Source of the DNA: Thiotrichaceae bacterium | Lineage (GTDB): Bacteria; Pseudomonadota; Gammaproteobacteria; Beggiatoales; Beggiatoaceae | DNA length: 64,000 nt | Assembly: GCA_026991885.1 (NCBI GenBank) | Contig: JALXAQ010000235.1 | Span: 36,854-100,853 of the forward strand | Reading direction: 5' to 3' | Part shown: positions 7,682 to 17,502 of the stretch, piece after piece | How positions within the stretch are numbered: position 1 is the stretch's first letter | Layout: the number at the start of each line of letters is the position of its first letter | Program-made: the position numbers and the translations under genes | Notes under the pieces: generated by a model | What the model saw: the letters and a program-made list of their open reading frames with translations, nothing else | The model's database searches: none | What the model was told of the DNA's origin: nothing

Positions 7682-9078
7682 GATTTTCTCCGCAACACCG
7701 GACCTTGAATGCCGCCTTCGAGTTGAGCAGCAATCGCTTTTAGCGCATCATCAAGTCCTTCCATCACAGTCGGATGATAAAACGGTGTCAGCAAAACATC
7801 TTGCACAGTCATCTCATGTTCAATCGCCATCGCCAAAAAGTGGCCAATATATTCGCCATCCGGTATCATCATCTCCGAGCCCAGTAATCGACCGGATTCA
7901 CGATCCGCATAAACTCGCAAATGTCCATGAGTCCGTGCCATCACCTTAGTGCGCCCTTGCATGACAAATCCGCGTTCTCCGATAACAATATCTTGTCCCT
8001 CTAATTCAGCAAATGAGGCACCCACAATAACAATTTGTGGATCTGAAAAAGCGATGCTGAGCGGTACGCGGCGTTTAAAAGCGGTGGCGGAGTCTCTGAC
8101 AGCATTATAGCCCGCAATCACCCCATCATCAGCCGCTTCATGCAAAATCGGTCTGATCGATGTCACATCTCCAGCAACAAATACAGGAAAATCACCCAGT
8201 TGCATGGTCTGAGGGTTCACTAAATTTTTGAGTCCATTAGATAAATCTATTCCAAACACTTCTTCAAGGCCCATATTATCAAAATTGGGACGACGACCGA
8301 GTGAGGCTAAAACCAGATCGACTGTCGTTGATTGTCCTTGCTCGGTTTCAACTTTTATACCACCCACCGGATCAGCCGACAATTGTGCGGCACTCCCCAA
8401 CCAGAGTTGTTCAAAATCCTTAGAAAATTCATCAATGGCAACCTTATTAACAACGGGATCAGAAAGGCTGCTGACGGTGGACAACATTTCAACGCCAACC
8501 ACTCGGATACCAAGCCGCCCTAGTGCTTGTCCGATTTCGCTGCCGATGATGCCAAGTCCAATGATGGCGATTGAATCGGGTAAATTTTCGAGTTCAAAAA
8601 AGTCATCAGTGCTAATCACACCCAATTTGTGCCATTCTGGGGGCATAATGGGGCGTGAGCCGGTGGCAATCACAATTTTATTGGCCTGAATTTGTTCGCC
8701 ATTGACTTCCAAAACGTTGGGCTCAACAAATCGGGCGCGTCCTTTGATATTTTTGTCACCAATTTTATTGACACCTTCCATGACACGGCCTACAAATCCG
8801 TCGCGCAGTCGACGTACATGTTTCATCACTTGTGCCCGATTGATTGTCAGGCTGCCGCTGCCTTCGATACCAAAATTCTCAAAATGTTCTCTTCTCGAAA
8901 ATTCTTTAGCAACTTCAATGAGTACCTTTGAAGGCATACAACCGACTCTGGCACAAGTGGTGCCATAATGACCGGCATTGATGAGTACCACGTTTGAGGT
9001 TTTTTGCCTCACTTGACCGAATGTGTTTAAGCCAGCAGTGCCAGCACCGATAATCGCTACATCTACTTTTTTGGACAT
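7678..9078 (-). CDS. dihydrolipoyl dehydrogenase
   Basis: An FAD-dependent pyridine-nucleotide disulfide oxidoreductase. It has the FAD-binding VAIIGAGTAGLNTFGQ, the redox-active CARVGC pair near residues 43-48, the NAD-binding IAIIGLGIIGSEIGQALGRLG, the second FAD motif VFVAGDVTSIRPILHEAADDG and the dimerisation signature FYHPTVMEGLDDAL, containing the catalytic His-Glu. The 466 aa are normal. The redox motif is CARVGC rather than the usual CLNVGC, as in a subset of soluble LPD-like proteins not tied to 2-oxoacid complexes. No E1 or E2 genes are nearby, so it may serve another lipoyl or thiol substrate. Confidence 0.88.
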   Translation of the reverse strand: MSKKVDVAIIGAGTAGLNTFGQVRQKTSNVVLINAGHYGTTCARVGCMPSKVLIEVAKEFSRREHFENFGIEGSGSLTINRAQVMKHVRRLRDGFVGRVMEGVNKIGDKNIKGRARFVEPNVLEVNGEQIQANKIVIATGSRPIMPPEWHKLGVISTDDFFELENLPDSIAIIGLGIIGSEIGQALGRLGIRVVGVEMLSTVSSLSDPVVNKVAIDEFSKDFEQLWLGSAAQLSADPVGGIKVETEQGQSTTVDLVLASLGRRPNFDNMGLEEVFGIDLSNGLKNLVNPQTMQLGDFPVFVAGDVTSIRPILHEAADDGVIAGYNAVRDSATAFKRRVPLSIAFSDPQIVIVGASFAELEGQDIVIGERGFVMQGRTKVMARTHGHLRVYADRESGRLLGSEMMIPDGEYIGHFLAMAIEHEMTVQDVLLTPFYHPTVMEGLDDALKAIAAQLEGGIQGPVLRRKS

Positions 9079-9098
9079 GTTTTATCCTTGAATATCTA

Positions 9099-11861
9099 TT
9101 AATAATCTAAAAAATGTATTTCTTTCAATAATGCCTGAACAACCCTAACAGCGCGACGGCTAGTTTCTCCCATTTCCAAGTGTAAAGCAATCGTGATCAC
9201 TTTTGTCTCAGGATGATCAATCTCTTTAACTGTGGGGGGACGTTTTGCATTTCCCATGACTTTTTTGGGTACTTTGACCAAGGAAAATACATAATTTGCC
9301 CCTTTACTCTTTACCTTATTACTAGAGAAAAGCTGATTGCTTTTATTCACTCTCAGTTTATCCCCTAACAAATACAAGGGACTGTCTCTTTCATTCATAT
9401 TGTTTACAAAACCATTAAAGACTTCCATAAGGGTAGTTGCCATTTTTTGACGTTTTGCTGTTTGGGGAAAAGCAGGGTTCTCCCGCAATAGCTTCAACAA
9501 AGCCTTATTGAATGCTTTTGACGGATACTGATGTTCTTTCCCATCCACCCTCAGAAACAATTGACTGTTTTTGACGACAATAAAGGATTTTGTGACCAAT
9601 ATTTCTAGTGCCTTGCCAGATGCGCGAGGTACATATAATTCCAAAGTCGCTGAGCCTGTCTTTGAAAACAAAAACACCCTATCTTTAGGATAACGTTTTT
9701 CTAAAGTCCTCAAGCTTCTCTGTAAACGCCTAGCCGTACCCGCACCCGATTTAACAACTTGTTCTGTTCCACGTAAAACTTGCTCACGTACTTTAGCGTT
9801 TAAATCTACAAGCGTGAATTGATCATTGTTCCCCGATGTGCCCGTCGTGCCCTGCTCAATAGCCGAAATCAAGGTCGCATTCACTTGACGGCCTGTGACT
9901 AAGCGAGACATCGCTTCTGCTATTTGAATATTAGTCCAAACACCCGTTCCCCCACCAAGCAATAGGGTGATGTAATCACGAATGCTGTTGATCTGATTAA
10001 AGCCCAAATTCACGCGCTCTGGAGAAACGCCTTTAAAATCAGAACGTACCTTCCATAGGCTATTATTATCAAGTCCCTGAGTCAGGTGACTGATCAAAGG
10101 TCTCCAAAGGCGCATATCGTATTGACGGGTACGGAGAATCTCATTAAGATTAAAATTGTCACTTTGCTGCAAAACGTTCGCGCCAAGGTAAGTAGAAGCC
10201 CCGGTCAATTGTCCTAATGACTCACGAAAATGAATATGTTCAAAAGGCGTTGTAAACCTATTACAGTTGGGCATGTAAGCTGTGAAATCGGGCGCATAGC
10301 GCAAATTCTGACCTCGAATCCATATACCAGAGCGTTTACCAGGCCATTTATATTTTTTAGCTGCCTTCGGTATCCAATCCTGAATATTTCTGCCTGACAG
10401 ATTGCTTGCCTTATCGGCTGCCAGTGCCAAGGTCGCCAACTCTATAGTGTACTTATTAGAAGAACGTGCCAAGGCCGTTACAAGATCTAAACGCCTCCTT
10501 CTATGATTCTTCACAGGTGGCAGCATACTGTGAATTTCATAAGCCCCTCCTAAAGTACACTGAAACAGTTGTTTGTGTTTAGAGTTTTTATGATAACCTG
10601 CGATCTCCAATTTAAGCAGCGGTGGATAAGTCTCCATGATGGCCGCATAAAAAAAAGGTTTAGAGATCGAACCGATGGGGTGGCGTACCAAATTTTGATT
10701 GCGGAGCCAATTGCGCCGTTGTCTGCTTTCTATGTCTTCGGGAATATCTTCAGGCCATGGATAAGTTGACATGGCTAAAATTTTACCACTTTTACCGTTC
10801 ATCACCGTTATGCCGGCCGGAAAAGGTCTGCCAGATTTGACATTGTTACTGATTGTCTGGCACTGTTTATGAAACGCTGCGTTGAGCTGCTTTTGTAAAT
10901 CCTGACGCAAACTGAGTTGAATATCAAAATCGCTCAGCCAATCGGCTTTTGCATCAGGCAAATAATCGAATATCCGATTAATGCGTTGTACCAAGACTTG
11001 AAAAAAGCTGACTAATTTTCCACCCGTCTGTTCACCATACCATCCTAACATGGCATCTTCTGGATAAAAACGTCGCGCTTTATCGTTTTGTTGACGGATG
11101 GCAGTGGCGATGGGACGGGTTTCTCCGGTACTGAAAATAAAGGTTTCACTGACGGGTTTTGGTTTAGATGCTGCCAGATATAACCAATCTCCAGTTTCGA
11201 GCCAAGCATGTCGACCCCTGGGTATTTTATAGCCCATGAGACGGACTATGCCGCTATTAGGCCTGTTATTGATAACTAACCTGTCCCCAACATAATAAAA
11301 ACGAGCGGCAGGTTCGCCACCACTAAAAGTGAGTAACAATCTATTGCCATTCAGGTTTTGGCTTGAACCGACCCTGCTATTAATCTTAATGATTGAACTC
11401 AAATCAGATACCTTGGGTAAAGTGATGATACGTTGTGCAGAATGCAATGCTATTTTGGCACTGTTGCCCTCATAATATATACTGCCTTTCCAACCGGTTT
11501 TTCCAGCAAACGGTAATTTGAAATTACGTATGGAAGGATGTATTTTTTGTAGCTCACAATTGGCATCAATATAGAACGTCCATCCATAATTTTCAGGCGA
11601 ACGGTTGAACCTTTCTATATCGGCACGCAAATAACTTTCCTCGTACCACTCCTTGTCAGAGTCATCCAGAAAATGGGCTGTAATTTGAGGATGTTGACCC
11701 CTGCAATTGGCTTTTAAACTTCCCTGCTTAATCAATTTGTCAACATTGTTGACGTAAGCTTTAGGGGAATAATAAGTATTCTCTGTTTTATTTCCCGAAC
11801 AGAACATTAACAATAACGGTAATATCAAAAGTAGTGAAATTAACAGTAATCGTTCTACCAT
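9099..11861 (-). CDS. divergent penicillin-binding transpeptidase
   Basis: A membrane-anchored DD-transpeptidase of the class B type, predicted to cross-link peptidoglycan in the periplasm. An N-terminal hydrophobic anchor (residues 4-21) is followed by about 300 residues of unrecognised periplasmic sequence, then DFDIQLSLRQDLQ and VMNGKSGKILAMSTYPW, which match the usual entry to the transpeptidase domain. All active-site motifs are intact: SISK (398-401), SSN (467-469) and KTGS (734-737). At 920 aa it is much longer than PBP2 or FtsI (about 600-650). It overlaps the upstream SEDS gene by seven bases, so it is that protein's likely partner, and it ends a long array with two GTPase genes. Confidence 0.8.
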   Translation of the reverse strand: MVERLLLISLLLILPLLLMFCSGNKTENTYYSPKAYVNNVDKLIKQGSLKANCRGQHPQITAHFLDDSDKEWYEESYLRADIERFNRSPENYGWTFYIDANCELQKIHPSIRNFKLPFAGKTGWKGSIYYEGNSAKIALHSAQRIITLPKVSDLSSIIKINSRVGSSQNLNGNRLLLTFSGGEPAARFYYVGDRLVINNRPNSGIVRLMGYKIPRGRHAWLETGDWLYLAASKPKPVSETFIFSTGETRPIATAIRQQNDKARRFYPEDAMLGWYGEQTGGKLVSFFQVLVQRINRIFDYLPDAKADWLSDFDIQLSLRQDLQKQLNAAFHKQCQTISNNVKSGRPFPAGITVMNGKSGKILAMSTYPWPEDIPEDIESRQRRNWLRNQNLVRHPIGSISKPFFYAAIMETYPPLLKLEIAGYHKNSKHKQLFQCTLGGAYEIHSMLPPVKNHRRRRLDLVTALARSSNKYTIELATLALAADKASNLSGRNIQDWIPKAAKKYKWPGKRSGIWIRGQNLRYAPDFTAYMPNCNRFTTPFEHIHFRESLGQLTGASTYLGANVLQQSDNFNLNEILRTRQYDMRLWRPLISHLTQGLDNNSLWKVRSDFKGVSPERVNLGFNQINSIRDYITLLLGGGTGVWTNIQIAEAMSRLVTGRQVNATLISAIEQGTTGTSGNNDQFTLVDLNAKVREQVLRGTEQVVKSGAGTARRLQRSLRTLEKRYPKDRVFLFSKTGSATLELYVPRASGKALEILVTKSFIVVKNSQLFLRVDGKEHQYPSKAFNKALLKLLRENPAFPQTAKRQKMATTLMEVFNGFVNNMNERDSPLYLLGDKLRVNKSNQLFSSNKVKSKGANYVFSLVKVPKKVMGNAKRPPTVKEIDHPETKVITIALHLEMGETSRRAVRVVQALLKEIHFLDY

Positions 11862-14659
11862 GAGCCAGTCTCCTTATCTCTGATGATTGCGATACCAACA
11901 GCGATGATTAACAGTAAAACAAGGGATTCTATAATATCGGCGCCCGAATCCAGGCCGAATAGATAGAGATTTTTACCCGTAAACAAAACGAATTCATAAG
12001 TGGCGAGTATGATATAGATGCTTGCAAACGCAAAAGTCAAAGCCGTTAAGCCAACAACTGCGGTGAGGATGTCTGTTGATTGGGAAGTCCTGCCCAGTGC
12101 GTTTTGATACCAGGGACGCCAGGGTAATAACCTATAGCCGACAAAGGCGATGACCATATAAATAAACATCAGACCAATCACGCCCAAGCTGCCCCATTCT
12201 CCAGCAACAAATATCCCAAGGGTATGTTCACGCAATGCCGTGCTTTTGAGACTCAATTCGGATTTAGTATAACCGCGCCCTCCCCAGGGACCTGAGGTAT
12301 AAATATCCAGAATCTGGATCATTTGCACCAAATCCTCACTGTTTCTTGTCGCAAATCCTTCCAATTTTTCAGGATAAGCCAATTGCAAAAAGCGCAAATA
12401 ATTGCGGTCAGACTTCGAGTCTATATCAACTGCAAAATTTAAGACTGTTAAAGGCACTTTGGGTACGAAAATCACCACCAAAATCAAGACACAAGCACCT
12501 ATAAAAATTCCGTAACCTTTACCCCGCGCCTCCATTAATTTTGATAAGACGAGCAAGGCAGATATGATGACAAAAAGCGGGTAATTTAACAGAAAAAGGC
12601 CGAAATCACTTGTCACGACGCCTGGCAAAAACCAAAGATATAGCCCAATGAAAATGAATGGCGACCACAAATCAGGAATAGGTGAAAAATTCCTTTGTTC
12701 AAGTTTGCGCCAGAGCCAAACCAAATATCCCGCTTCGATGAGCAAGGCGAGGGGAATATGTATAATACTTAAAGACATACGTGTCCCACCGAGGGATAAG
12801 CTTTCGCGCCAACCAAAAAACAAGAATAAAATGCGAAGAATTAACAAACCAAAAGCCCACTTCGTCCAAGGATTGACGTTGCTCCACCAAACAGCCAAGC
12901 CGGTGAGTGTTCGTGAAACCCAAGGCAGACGAGAATTGATGCGAGGGAGTTTTGAATGCCAAGTGCTTGCTTCTTTTAGACGCTTTTTTTTGCCCCTTTT
13001 TTGATCTCGAAAAAAGAATCGCACTAAAAAAGGAAAGAATAGAACCCCGAGGTGAATGCCAACCCAGACTAAGGATTTAAGCCCGCCTCCCATTATTTGA
13101 TAACACCAAATGGCAGAAAACAGTAAGCCAAAAAAGGCCGGTAGCCAACGCCATAGTTTGAAAGAAGGCTGCGAGACATATAGAAAAGCCCAAGGTAAAA
13201 AAGCCCATGCGATCAGTGCTAATTTCATGGCTTCCTCTTCAAAGGGGGGCATGCTCCAAACACGATAGCCAAGTAGTACACGAAACAGGACAAAAAATTC
13301 AATAGCAGCGGCCACTATCAAGTGTAAAGCGGAAATGCGGAGAGAGACGGCTAACAGCGTTTTGGCTAGAACGAGCAGCAGCGTCAAAAAAGCCAATAAG
13401 ACGGGCGGTTTTAAGAGATCAATTTGAATGGCGGCTAGATTGTGTTCACCAAGCCAAGCGGGCTCACCATTGGTGATTTTCTGTTGTCCGCCCGGTGCCG
13501 TCAGTACCAAGGGTTCTTGCGACTCTTGAAAGCCCTCCAACCAAGTTTTAGGCAATTCCAAAATCGCAAAGGCTTCGCGGCCTACTAATAATGAAATTTG
13601 ATTGAAGTGAATATATTTATCAGTAATATCCCAGTCACCCATAGCGAGATTGACACGGAATACGCCTGATTCTTCTGTATCCATGCGTAACTTTAGGAGT
13701 TCTTCTTGTGCGAGACTATAGATTTCGGGTGTATCATAAACCAGCTTGAGACTCCGTTGACCAGGATAAACCCGAAAACTACGCAGATCGCGTACACCAC
13801 CGGCTGTCTCTTTTATACCCCGCCAGCGCGGTAATCCCAATATATGAAGCCGCGTTCCTGCTGGTATCTCCCACTTCGGTTTATTAGAAAGATACTGACC
13901 CGCACGTTCTAACAAAATATCATCACTTAAAGCGGCGATGAAAAGTTGATTATTATTTCTGTAAAAAAATCCACTTAAAGTATCGGATTGTTCATCCGTT
14001 TCTTTGACTTGTAGGATTTTATCTAAAGGATAAGTCTTTAATGTGACTGGAAAATCTCGCCAGATAGGTAATTTCCACTCAAGTATTGGAATTTCTGATA
14101 ATTTTAGTGGCAACTCATTGGTTTTTCCTTCACTTTCATTGTAAAAATAAATTTTCGGTGGTCTGAATAAATAATCTTCAAAACGGACTTGCCATATCTG
14201 GCCATTAAAGTGTATTTTGTCTCCATCTTTCAGCTCGATTGCGTTAGGCAATACGAATGATTTGTCTGGGCTTCTAAAGCCTAATATGCCGACGGGTTTA
14301 GGGTCTATTTTGGGGCCTTCAAGGCTGATACTCTTGCCAGGATGCAATGCTAGCTTTCCCACAGTCATAGAATTATTGGCAACCTTACCGGGTAAGTCAT
14401 CTTCCCAAATCTGATGATTTTCCCGATCTCCGCCAACTTTGAGTGTTAAATCATCACCTATAAATCCGATACCCACTAAGGCAACGCGCAAGCGCGTCGC
14501 ATTGTCTGGTGCGCCTAGCGTCGTCCAGTAGAGAAAAAATAGAGCGGGTATGATGTATGCTAAGAATGCGACGAGAACGCCTGGTGATTGGCTCAACGGC
14601 TGGCTGCGACGGGATAACCAAAAAAATAACAAAATAATGCCTGCAAAAAACAAAGTCAT
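11855..14659 (-). CDS. SEDS-family (FtsW/RodA-like) protein with large periplasmic insert
   Basis: A polytopic membrane protein. The last 450 residues have many membrane segments and the SEDS signature region GPWGGRGYTKSELSLKS followed by REHTLGIFVAGEWGSLGVIGL, corresponding to the FtsW/RodA lipid II polymerase loop normally reading HTDFIFAVIGEELG. Here the Asp after His-Thr (about residue 814) is Leu. Unlike ordinary SEDS proteins (about 370-420 aa), 934 aa are present: two N-terminal membrane segments, then about 350 residues of beta-rich non-membrane sequence before the polytopic core. It overlaps the genes on both sides, by 4 and 7 bases, so it is co-translated with the transpeptidase. 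Loss of the Asp may mean a regulatory or altered enzyme. Confidence 0.75.
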   Translation of the reverse strand: MTLFFAGIILLFFWLSRRSQPLSQSPGVLVAFLAYIIPALFFLYWTTLGAPDNATRLRVALVGIGFIGDDLTLKVGGDRENHQIWEDDLPGKVANNSMTVGKLALHPGKSISLEGPKIDPKPVGILGFRSPDKSFVLPNAIELKDGDKIHFNGQIWQVRFEDYLFRPPKIYFYNESEGKTNELPLKLSEIPILEWKLPIWRDFPVTLKTYPLDKILQVKETDEQSDTLSGFFYRNNNQLFIAALSDDILLERAGQYLSNKPKWEIPAGTRLHILGLPRWRGIKETAGGVRDLRSFRVYPGQRSLKLVYDTPEIYSLAQEELLKLRMDTEESGVFRVNLAMGDWDITDKYIHFNQISLLVGREAFAILELPKTWLEGFQESQEPLVLTAPGGQQKITNGEPAWLGEHNLAAIQIDLLKPPVLLAFLTLLLVLAKTLLAVSLRISALHLIVAAAIEFFVLFRVLLGYRVWSMPPFEEEAMKLALIAWAFLPWAFLYVSQPSFKLWRWLPAFFGLLFSAIWCYQIMGGGLKSLVWVGIHLGVLFFPFLVRFFFRDQKRGKKKRLKEASTWHSKLPRINSRLPWVSRTLTGLAVWWSNVNPWTKWAFGLLILRILFLFFGWRESLSLGGTRMSLSIIHIPLALLIEAGYLVWLWRKLEQRNFSPIPDLWSPFIFIGLYLWFLPGVVTSDFGLFLLNYPLFVIISALLVLSKLMEARGKGYGIFIGACVLILVVIFVPKVPLTVLNFAVDIDSKSDRNYLRFLQLAYPEKLEGFATRNSEDLVQMIQILDIYTSGPWGGRGYTKSELSLKSTALREHTLGIFVAGEWGSLGVIGLMFIYMVIAFVGYRLLPWRPWYQNALGRTSQSTDILTAVVGLTALTFAFASIYIILATYEFVLFTGKNLYLFGLDSGADIIESLVLLLIIAVGIAIIRDKETGSW

Positions 14660-16056
14660 ATTTTATTTTTCTCCTTTATCAGTTTTTTATCTGCTTCAAT
14701 TTTGTAAAACGAGCTAAATAATATATTACGCTCCTTTGCTCTGCCTGCCCGGAAATAACCCCATAAGAATATCACTAACAGACTGATAATCATCATTATC
14801 CATTTATAATCAGACAAGTCTTTCCATAATTTAACGATAACAATTTCAGGGGGAAGTTTTATTGCATTTAGCCACTCATCCGCTCGTGTTCCCAGCGTCT
14901 CTTTGATTTCATCACGTCGTTCAGTCAACCAGTGAACAGAATCGCCTTCACGTATATCGGTGCTAAAACGAATCGCTTCGATCACTTGCGCCTGTTCTTT
15001 ATTCAAATAAGCGCTTATGTCAGTGGGTATTTCAGTCGGATTGTTGATTGCCAGTCGAACGAGACTCGATGCCACAATCCGTTTGTATTCTTTTGGTGCG
15101 GCGTCCCAGTTTTTAAAGCTAAGGCGACGCAGCAATTCACGTTTTTTCAATAAGGCATTTTGTACCTCGCGCGTTTGATCGCCACGCTGAATGATTGAAT
15201 CAATCAGTAACATTAAGTTAATATTCAGTAGCGAATCTGGCGGTTCGAGTGCTTGTTTGAACAGGCTTTCAGCATTGCTAATCGCCCAAATCCAATATTC
15301 ATCAGTATTATTGGAGCGACAAAGCTTTTTCAAAACAGACAACAGAGGTTTTTCCTCAAATGTTTGACTCTCTCTCCATGTAGGTGATCGATAACACTCT
15401 TTATTCCGTTTTTTTTGATTCGTGTAGTTTTTTGTCTTCATATAAGCAACAATCAAGTTATTGTAAAGTGCATAGGTTGTTAATTTATGAGCACCAGAAC
15501 AGCCACCTGGTTTAGGTATGGATTGATTGCGTGTTGTGGGCTGAGCAATAAAAAATGTTGATACCCCAATAGGACGTTTTAAACTCTCCCATAATAAATC
15601 AGAATGACCAATGTATTGACCGGTTTTAATACGTAACCATCCATACATGTAACCCAAATGTATCAGCGCAGAACGGTTGGATTGTCTGCTGGAATTTTTA
15701 AGCAGCCTCCAGTTTGCATGGAGATACTGTGCCAAAATTTGTAGGGCATCTTGTTCTTTGTTGTTTTTTGCAGCAAGTATAACCTGCGTCAGAACTTTGA
15801 GTGCCTTTTGAGTTTTGGTGCAGGGTAACGGGCTCAGTGGTGCGAGCAGATAATCCAATTGAGGAAAAGCTTTATCAATCCAATTATTTTCAATTTCTTG
15901 TGCTTTTTCAAATGAAATTTTTACAGGTATAATTTTTGTTGGTCTCTTATCTAAAAGCCAAAAAACGAAGACAAAAACCAGAATTGTCATAATCATTATC
16001 AGAAAATAAAATAAAATATGAGTCCACGGTGTGCCAGGTAGTTTTATTTGTTTCAT
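14656..16056 (-). CDS. bitopic membrane protein of the GTPase/SEDS array
   Basis: Not a recognised family. One membrane segment lies near the N-terminus (about residues 13-35, ILFYFLIMIMTILVFVFVFWLL) and another near the C-terminus (about 416-433). Between them are roughly 375 residues that look alpha-helical and repeat-like, probably facing the periplasm, with a short basic tail after the second segment. The gene overlaps the SEDS gene by four bases. The 117-base gap to the GTPase upstream holds a hairpin repeat. Its position between the GTPases and the cell-wall pair suggests a transmembrane link, which is inference. Confidence 0.6.
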   Translation of the reverse strand: MKQIKLPGTPWTHILFYFLIMIMTILVFVFVFWLLDKRPTKIIPVKISFEKAQEIENNWIDKAFPQLDYLLAPLSPLPCTKTQKALKVLTQVILAAKNNKEQDALQILAQYLHANWRLLKNSSRQSNRSALIHLGYMYGWLRIKTGQYIGHSDLLWESLKRPIGVSTFFIAQPTTRNQSIPKPGGCSGAHKLTTYALYNNLIVAYMKTKNYTNQKKRNKECYRSPTWRESQTFEEKPLLSVLKKLCRSNNTDEYWIWAISNAESLFKQALEPPDSLLNINLMLLIDSIIQRGDQTREVQNALLKKRELLRRLSFKNWDAAPKEYKRIVASSLVRLAINNPTEIPTDISAYLNKEQAQVIEAIRFSTDIREGDSVHWLTERRDEIKETLGTRADEWLNAIKLPPEIVIVKLWKDLSDYKWIMMIISLLVIFLWGYFRAGRAKERNILFSSFYKIEADKKLIKEKNKI

Positions 16057-16083
16057 TAGCTTTTACAATCCTATTTTTTTTGT

Positions 16084-16151
16084 AAGTACTGAACCATGAA
16101 TTTTATGATATTTTGTCTGAATCATAATTTTCAATTCATGGTTCAGTACTT
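16084..16151. repeat. 68-bp hairpin element between array genes
   Basis: AAGTACTGAACCATGAATT is perfectly mirrored by AATTCATGGTTCAGTACTT, 19 bases per arm with a 30-base AT-rich centre. It is the same family as 1305-1361. There is no T tract on the minus strand immediately after it, so it is not an obvious terminator. Confidence 0.8.
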
Positions 16152-16173
16152 AGAAGTCCAAATTTGCTGTTTT

Positions 16174-17463
16174 TTATGCCTTAACTATGGATTTCTTTTT
16201 CCAACGAGAACGCCGCCAGAACAAGAGCTTATCTATTTTTTTTTGTTTTTCAATCAAGTCCTCAGTTCGAGGTGAACCTTTGCCCGGATGATTGAGTAGC
16301 CATTGAAATGATAATTCCACTCCACAGGGTTTATCTTCTTCTCCTTTTTTCGCAGCCGCTTCCACTTCTTGAGTATCCGTGTCTGTCACGATTGAATGCA
16401 CAAAATCGTAACGGAAATAATGAGTATGTTCGAGCAAAGCCTGATGAAGTCCTGGGAGATAGTGATACGCCAGAAAAAAAGGCGAGTCTTCGCGAGGAAA
16501 TAACGGGTGCTGACTACCAGGAATTGTAAGATCATAAAGTTTATCCGCTTTTGAAAACAAAACTTGGACGGGTATATTAAGTCGAGTCTTCAGTCCTTTC
16601 ATGTTGTTCACAAAATGATTAATATACTCCTCTAAACTCAGTTCGCTCTTTGGATCATAAAAGCCGTCATTAAGAAGCCAGCGAAAAAGCATCAGAATCC
16701 ATGTCACAATTCTAATTTGATTTTTCTTGCTATATTGATCATCAGTCCAATACGCTTCGAGTTCGATAACTAAAATCAATCCACGCAATCTTGGGAGCAC
16801 CAACTCTGGTAGCTTAAGGTCTTTTTGGGTTAAGCTTTTACCATCGCCTGGATAAAGCCCTGAAAAATTTTCACCGGCGGCATCTATAAAAATGGCATTA
16901 TTTCCTCTAAGATGACTGCTTTTGATGCTTAAATAACTGAGTGTGTTGAAAGCCGTCGCCTTAACTCTACCATTACCCGATTTTTTAAAAACGGATAGTG
17001 TTCCATTTTGATGTTCATCAAAAGCATCTAAGAGTTGCGTTTTTCCTACGCCCGCAACGCCTACAACTAAAAAGAGATCATTTCCCTTCTTAATCAACTC
17101 TTGGATCTCAACTTCTCCCTGATAAAGAGTACCTTCATCATCATCGGGCGGATTTTCCATTTTGTTGTCATCAGCTTGAGCTTCAACAACTCTCTCTGGT
17201 TGCTGGGGCTCATCCTTGGGTGCTGTTTTATCCGTTGGGTTTTCTTGGTTCTCAGGAATAATCGACGCCCCTAAACCAGGATAAACAGTAGGTTTTATGA
17301 TAGCCGGTTCTCCCTTATCGACGGCACCGGTTTCGATTACTAATTGATGCTGATCATCAAGTACCTGAGTTAATGTATCAGGTTGGAAAAAATGGTCGTT
17401 CTTATTTTTGGGCAAATCAATCTTTGGTTCTATCAACGGTTCATCATTATGAGTCATAGTCAT
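16174..17463 (-). CDS. GTPase with disordered N-terminus (GAP1-associated type)
   Basis: A P-loop GTPase. The first 115 residues are Pro/Glu/Asp-rich and probably disordered. The nucleotide-binding domain then shows Walker A GVAGVGKT (135-142), a DAAGENFSG switch II-like motif (Asp194), and FSKADKL (303-309), an N/TKXD-type guanine-specificity motif. A basic tail (KLLFWRRSRWKKKS) ends the protein. This matches the double-GTPase families described by comparative genomics alongside GTPase-associated protein 1. The GAP1-like gene lies immediately upstream, separated by 38 bases containing a mini-hairpin. Substrate and output are unknown; context suggests it controls the downstream SEDS-transpeptidase pair. 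Confidence 0.7.
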   Translation of the reverse strand: MTMTHNDEPLIEPKIDLPKNKNDHFFQPDTLTQVLDDQHQLVIETGAVDKGEPAIIKPTVYPGLGASIIPENQENPTDKTAPKDEPQQPERVVEAQADDNKMENPPDDDEGTLYQGEVEIQELIKKGNDLFLVVGVAGVGKTQLLDAFDEHQNGTLSVFKKSGNGRVKATAFNTLSYLSIKSSHLRGNNAIFIDAAGENFSGLYPGDGKSLTQKDLKLPELVLPRLRGLILVIELEAYWTDDQYSKKNQIRIVTWILMLFRWLLNDGFYDPKSELSLEEYINHFVNNMKGLKTRLNIPVQVLFSKADKLYDLTIPGSQHPLFPREDSPFFLAYHYLPGLHQALLEHTHYFRYDFVHSIVTDTDTQEVEAAAKKGEEDKPCGVELSFQWLLNHPGKGSPRTEDLIEKQKKIDKLLFWRRSRWKKKSIVKA

Positions 17464-17479
17464 TTTACCTCGGCAATCA

Positions 17480-17502
17480 GTCCAAGATAAATCTTGGACT
17501 CC
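17480..17502 (+). repeat. UAAA mini-hairpin, GA/TC subtype
   Basis: GTCCAAGA-TAAA-TCTTGGAC plus TCC on the + strand although the flanking genes run on the minus strand. Its last base is the final G of the stop codon (TAG) of the upstream GAP1-like gene. Confidence 0.85.

Noticed and set aside
7678..9078. Mercuric reductase or glutathione reductase as alternative for the flavoprotein
   Set aside because: It has no heavy-metal domain or C-terminal Cys pair, and the HPT...E dimer motif and length fit dihydrolipoyl dehydrogenase better.
16084..16151. Intrinsic terminator between the two-TM gene and the upstream GTPase
   Set aside because: Strong stem but no T run after it on the minus strand, and the same sequence recurs elsewhere, so a mobile hairpin is the better reading.
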